A stretch of DNA of 6,848 nucleotides from an archaeon (GTDB lineage: Archaea; Asgardarchaeota; Hermodarchaeia; Hermodarchaeales; Hermodarchaeaceae): assembly GCA_016550405.1 (NCBI GenBank), contig JABXGX010000263.1, forward strand, positions 1-6,848. Reading direction: 5' to 3'. The notes under the pieces are model-generated. The model was not told the origin of the DNA and made no database searches. It saw only the letters and a program-made list of their open reading frames with translations. The position numbers and the translations under genes are program-made. This document shows, one piece after another, positions 4,701 through 6,848 of this stretch (the first letter of the stretch is position 1; each line of letters starts with the position of its first letter).

Positions 4701-6848
4701 ACGCATCTGCCTTTCCTGCGATTCAATCTTACTCTATACAGGTTTTCATCAGTGAAACTTCCACAGGCCGATACGCCGATGCACAAACACCAGCAATTGG
4801 CTTTGCCATTCGAACTACTTTCACCGAGCTTACTTACACACCACCTGATCCGGTGGCTTGGGCATCAAATAGCTCAATCATAGTGTTGTATAGAATTAAT
4901 GATGATCTCAGCTCTCAAAACGGTGATCCCATCCTCGGAGCTCCGTTTGAAGTCTTGGGAGTGGGATGGACCCTCCCTGGAACGAATTATTGGGTAAAAG
5001 AACTTGGTAGTGGTTATTATCAAATTTTAGTTGACACTTCGGCGGTCACTGGACCTGGAGCTTGGAGTGTTAATATTTCAATCAATTGGCCAGCTTCACC
5101 GCCAATCTATCAGGAAAGGTATGTAATTCCAACGATGACCGTGACAACTCGGGCAACCATCGTGTCCATTTCTTATGGAACTAATGTAGACTATGGCTCC
5201 AATATCACAGTCAATCTTTACTACATTGACGTTGCCACCGACTCAAATGTTGATAACGTAACTGAAGGTCCCTATGTTCGAATCACCGTTTACAATACGA
5301 CCTCCGGGCTTCTACTATCTGATGCAATCCATTGGATTTTTGGACCTGGACCCCTATTCACAATTGAAATCAACACTAGTGCCTTTGCAAACGTGAACAC
5401 GTTCCACTCATTTACCATTAATGCTTCATGGGTAGCTGGTAATCCACCATTTTATGACTCAGCTGTAGCCATTGCCACAGTCTATGTAGTTGGAACAAAA
5501 ACTACTGTGACATACATTCCCCCAGAACCTCAACCAATAGGCGATGACCTGATTTTCATTATATATTATAATGCCACAGATACAGGTCTTCCAATTGACA
5601 ACTCATCAGGTTATGTAGGTCTTGTTGCTTCATGTGTCAATTATCCTGCTTTAACCTTGATCTATACAGTTCAAGAAATCAACGGCGGACTGGATGGGTA
5701 TCGTCTAATAATCTCAACCTCAAACTTTCCCAATCTGGGTCAGTATACCTTCCGAGTCAATGTCACTTGGCCAATAAATCAAGAACCCTTCTATGCCTCT
5801 CAATCAATCCTAATGGGTGGTTATGTACGTGCAATTCACACTTCCCTTACCTGGGAACTTCCAGGAGCTCTTTATTGGGGAGATAATCTAGTTTTCCTTG
5901 TAACCTATTATGATGTAGATCATAGCATTGCACTCTATGATCTAACGAATACTACAATAACCACCTGGATTAGTTGGGCTGGCTGGTCGGTTTTACAAAT
6001 CTTACCGAATGGCACCTATCAAATTCAAGTACCGACATCCAGTGAAAATGTAGGCTTGGCTAGCTTCACCATACGTTTCTCAAGCAATTTCTATGAAACG
6101 CGACAACAACTCGTCCAAATAACAATCAATCCCTTGCCCCAGTTTGTCAGCATTTTATCCACCTCACCTTGGACAACAGAATATGCGGGTGAAGTGGTCG
6201 TAACTGTTCAAATTCTTGATATCTATGGGCGGCGAATCAATGATTCAACGGTCACTTATCACTGGGGTGGTTTTCCTTCTGCACCAATGGTCTTTCTGGG
6301 TAATGGCATTTACAATGTTTCATTTGCTGCAAACCATGATGTTGGAACATGGATTGTCTCAGTTGAATCTGTGAAGACGAATTGTCAAACAGGGATTGGA
6401 TCAGTTACTCTTTACATCCTGCCAACAGACACAATTCTCACTCTCCTAACTCCCACAATTATAACCGTGGTTGGATCCAGCTTCGTTATCTCTGCGAATT
6501 TCAGTACCGCTGATGGAAATCCGATTATTACAGCCACTCTTCTATATGTGTGGGCAGGTGGTAATGGTTCGCTCACACATGTGGGGCAAGGCATTTACAA
6601 TGCAACCATTGGCAGCCTTGGATTAGAGTTAGGTCAATTCAGTCTCTATGTTACCGCAAGTAGTCCCAATGCGATTGAACGCTTCAATATAGTCAATGTA
6701 TTTCTGGTAGTCATTCCCACGGATTTGTCTCCAACCGACACAGTCATCGCTGAATATTGGGGTACAAACTTTACAATCAACGTCTATTTCAACGACACTT
6801 TCCACAACACGCCTATCACTGGAGCAAACGTGACCTACTTCTGGGGCA
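1694..6848 (+). CDS. Giant exported Ig/MG2-like repeat surface protein (3' end outside window)
   Basis: One frame runs from ATG 1694 to the right edge without a stop: 1718 codons, C-terminus missing. I do not recognise a named family. In order: signal peptide (about 1-31); Ser/Pro-rich linker (37-69); a beta-sandwich with a GSGGSSGS loop (about 105-305) ending in YFDNMSLSI, as in carbohydrate-binding jelly rolls; a connecting beta-rich region (306-482); an MG2-like domain (483-603); then ten Ig-like repeats starting at residues 604, 711, 819, 928, 1042, 1153, 1268, 1381, 1481 and 1578, and the start of another at 1676. There are over 40 N-X-S/T sequons by eye, only six cysteines and very few lysines, as expected for a glycosylated exterior protein not held by disulfides. 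No catalytic motif was seen. By comparison with gene 1, the missing end probably holds a membrane helix and cytosolic tail. A role as stalk, adhesin or envelope component is inferred. Confidence 0.93.
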   Translation, partial: MKSRHITLFTLFVLIVPLLIQPILITPAILSTNHLNALSSSSGISTPNSANSSPAFPNGPVPPSPGWSGLGDNQPVIESAEGINSYQYVDLISNPNASIDLPEYWQGNYIEIAVFYLQDQQEWISDGGFPTGSGGSSGSWVYDEDDRATSNIAGSWVSSGPSGAGACVYVEMTMGGGSATFATGEYGRWSSSFQVPRGSVTSARLNFDFFPNDVIERSEFETYVEIEGTDVWVRHMKYFRDNGLDEQWNHANISIGDPWNIFDLINDPQVTMRFGIRFASGGATYTGWSDINRMYFDNMSLSIQAETRPEYHELQLRDTQGIVHDVNNTSPTAWGVGQVNFSTTVGPAPPPLYATYDFEFLSNITSPQSGSLVCNSTVQATLATETDVASYDAENAVPINWSLVYDPYMDVYNQPVGDGPTKYTRDYFNLTIPLDWTISAVLDVNSVNRSGPGEYEIYPLGARNVVVVNVTLIDIYYPYTIIATSMNYVLDIDIFDASSPGTPDSEFRAGDTPRVNATISDDPDGVYSGNATLTILAPDLTVWYTEVKEVNAVNQGQITFDGIPSLLGTGQVGVFEVTVSWDNSTVTSGATEVGGNIDAFTVTHATSLSRYGMGSNVPVFLGEEAIIRVRFVDTDANQGVWSADTAVWNISEVTWTISGSFIDYGGGIYVGEINTTTAPDYGAYSCTVTLNKSYYDPQIQLPLFTIEITKHTTLDSPQAPRVSVPFGEDILIELTYNDTSSIPAVPIDNTAPDIQVTCDWDTISGGTYTGPTYSSGKGMWEFTLHTTGIPVNSYDVTFTANATGYEWQQIKIEVNVRKHATDLVVYPPAATPWNENTSIEIYLTDADLSIPITGNVSQITIQTSQGTFIYDSSNWAQYVTNGSAGIYFINVTTDGWSIGAYNDNLVSVTMGAWHLPVSRTVDITVRQLNTILTYEPPQNTPWGNDVNINLFYTVFDAASHHNGEGILPAVDVTVDSLTGGWTLDPSDYGVVHLGFGQYLLTIDASAFPAIQSYSIQVFISETSTGRYADAQTPAIGFAIRTTFTELTYTPPDPVAWASNSSIIVLYRINDDLSSQNGDPILGAPFEVLGVGWTLPGTNYWVKELGSGYYQILVDTSAVTGPGAWSVNISINWPASPPIYQERYVIPTMTVTTRATIVSISYGTNVDYGSNITVNLYYIDVATDSNVDNVTEGPYVRITVYNTTSGLLLSDAIHWIFGPGPLFTIEINTSAFANVNTFHSFTINASWVAGNPPFYDSAVAIATVYVVGTKTTVTYIPPEPQPIGDDLIFIIYYNATDTGLPIDNSSGYVGLVASCVNYPALTLIYTVQEINGGLDGYRLIISTSNFPNLGQYTFRVNVTWPINQEPFYASQSILMGGYVRAIHTSLTWELPGALYWGDNLVFLVTYYDVDHSIALYDLTNTTITTWISWAGWSVLQILPNGTYQIQVPTSSENVGLASFTIRFSSNFYETRQQLVQITINPLPQFVSILSTSPWTTEYAGEVVVTVQILDIYGRRINDSTVTYHWGGFPSAPMVFLGNGIYNVSFAANHDVGTWIVSVESVKTNCQTGIGSVTLYILPTDTILTLLTPTIITVVGSSFVISANFSTADGNPIITATLLYVWAGGNGSLTHVGQGIYNATIGSLGLELGQFSLYVTASSPNAIERFNIVNVFLVVIPTDLSPTDTVIAEYWGTNFTINVYFNDTFHNTPITGANVTYFWG
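1802..1900 (+). other. Ser/Pro/Asn-rich linker after the signal peptide
   Basis: Residues 37-69 are low complexity: SSSSG, then repeated Pro, Ser and Asn (SPAFPNGPVPPSPGW). This should be an extended and possibly O-glycosylated spacer between the signal peptide and the first folded domain. Confidence 0.7.
2006..2608 (+). other. N-terminal beta-sandwich domain, jelly-roll-like
   Basis: Residues about 105-305 differ from the later repeats. They contain alternating hydrophobic strands, a Gly/Ser-rich loop (TGSGGSSGSW), the paired strand pattern SSSFQVPRGSVTSARLNFDF, and a closing YFDNMSLSIQ. A final strand of the form F-D-N-x-S-L is common in carbohydrate-binding modules and discoidin-like jelly rolls. 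This suggests the distal tip of the stalk binds a glycan or another surface, but the fold is inferred from pattern only and the binding residues cannot be picked out. Confidence 0.45.
2609..3139 (+). other. Connecting beta-rich region of unknown fold
   Basis: Residues 306-482 are rich in Val, Thr, Asn and Tyr with many sequons (NNT, NFS, NIT, NST, NWS, NLT, NRS, NVT). A proline run (GPAPPPLY) marks a hinge near residue 350. The segment does not follow the period of the later repeats, and may hold one or two degenerate beta-sandwich domains. Confidence 0.4.
3140..6848 (+). repeat. Array of Ig/MG2-like protein repeats
   Basis: Units start near 3140, 3503, 3824, 4148, 4475, 4817, 5150, 5495, 5834, 6134, 6425 and 6719 (cut by the edge). 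Each opens with a strand such as T-x-L-T-Y, continues with G-[ED]-x-[IV]-x-[IV]-x-[LV]-x-[YF], has a central G-x-G-x-Y-x-[IV] strand, then a G-x-Y/W-x-[VF]-x-[VI] hairpin, and closes on [IV]-x-[IV] before the next unit. Units 4148 to 5834 mostly share a Y-x-P-P...P-W-G entry motif. From 5834 onward the units shorten to 97-100 residues, and units 6134, 6425 and 6719 carry a Y-x-W-[GA] motif. DNA identity between units is low, so the duplications are old. Confidence 0.8.

Noticed and set aside
1..6848. tRNA, rRNA, CRISPR array, insertion sequence or integrase site
   Set aside because: No cloverleaf, conserved rRNA segment, regularly spaced direct DNA repeats or transposase-like frame was seen on either strand. 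The repeats in the giant gene exist at the protein level and fit domain duplication.

Overview
The window looks archaeal. The gene starting at 1694 has an AGGTGA Shine-Dalgarno that matches the archaeal 16S 3' end, a TATA-like box (TTTAAA) preceded by a GGAAA element resembling a BRE, and a eukaryote-like excess of N-X-S/T glycosylation sequons in predicted surface proteins. Base composition is moderately AT-rich. Giant Ig-like surface proteins with a single C-terminal membrane helix and a charged cytosolic tail are familiar to me from Asgard archaea (Thorarchaeota-like genomes) and some uncultured Thermoplasmata. The lineage is an inference; no marker gene is present.

Layout: positions 1-1497 hold the 3' end of a gene that enters from the left. 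It encodes the tail of a secreted beta-sandwich repeat protein, then one transmembrane helix (835-900), a basic juxtamembrane stretch, and a cytosolic region with two tandem copies of a 39-residue helical module (1144-1260 and 1348-1464). Positions 1498-1693 are intergenic, with a promoter, a cluster of GCATTTC repeats, a hairpin near the expected mRNA 5' end, and a strong ribosome binding site. From 1694 to the right edge runs one uninterrupted reading frame of 1718 codons with no stop. It encodes a giant exported protein: signal peptide, Ser/Pro-rich linker, an N-terminal beta-sandwich resembling a carbohydrate-binding jelly roll, a connecting region, and then about eleven complete Ig/MG2-like repeats of roughly 97-121 residues plus the start of another.

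The two genes are co-oriented and appear to be paralogues. The repeats at the left edge of the window and the last repeats at the right edge share the same pattern, so gene 1 probably shows what the missing C-terminus of gene 2 looks like, and gene 2 probably shows the missing N-terminus of gene 1. The likely role is a long, heavily glycosylated cell-surface stalk or adhesin with a small cytosolic domain that could connect it to something inside the cell. No enzyme, RNA gene, mobile element or CRISPR array was seen. The minus strand carries only shadow frames.
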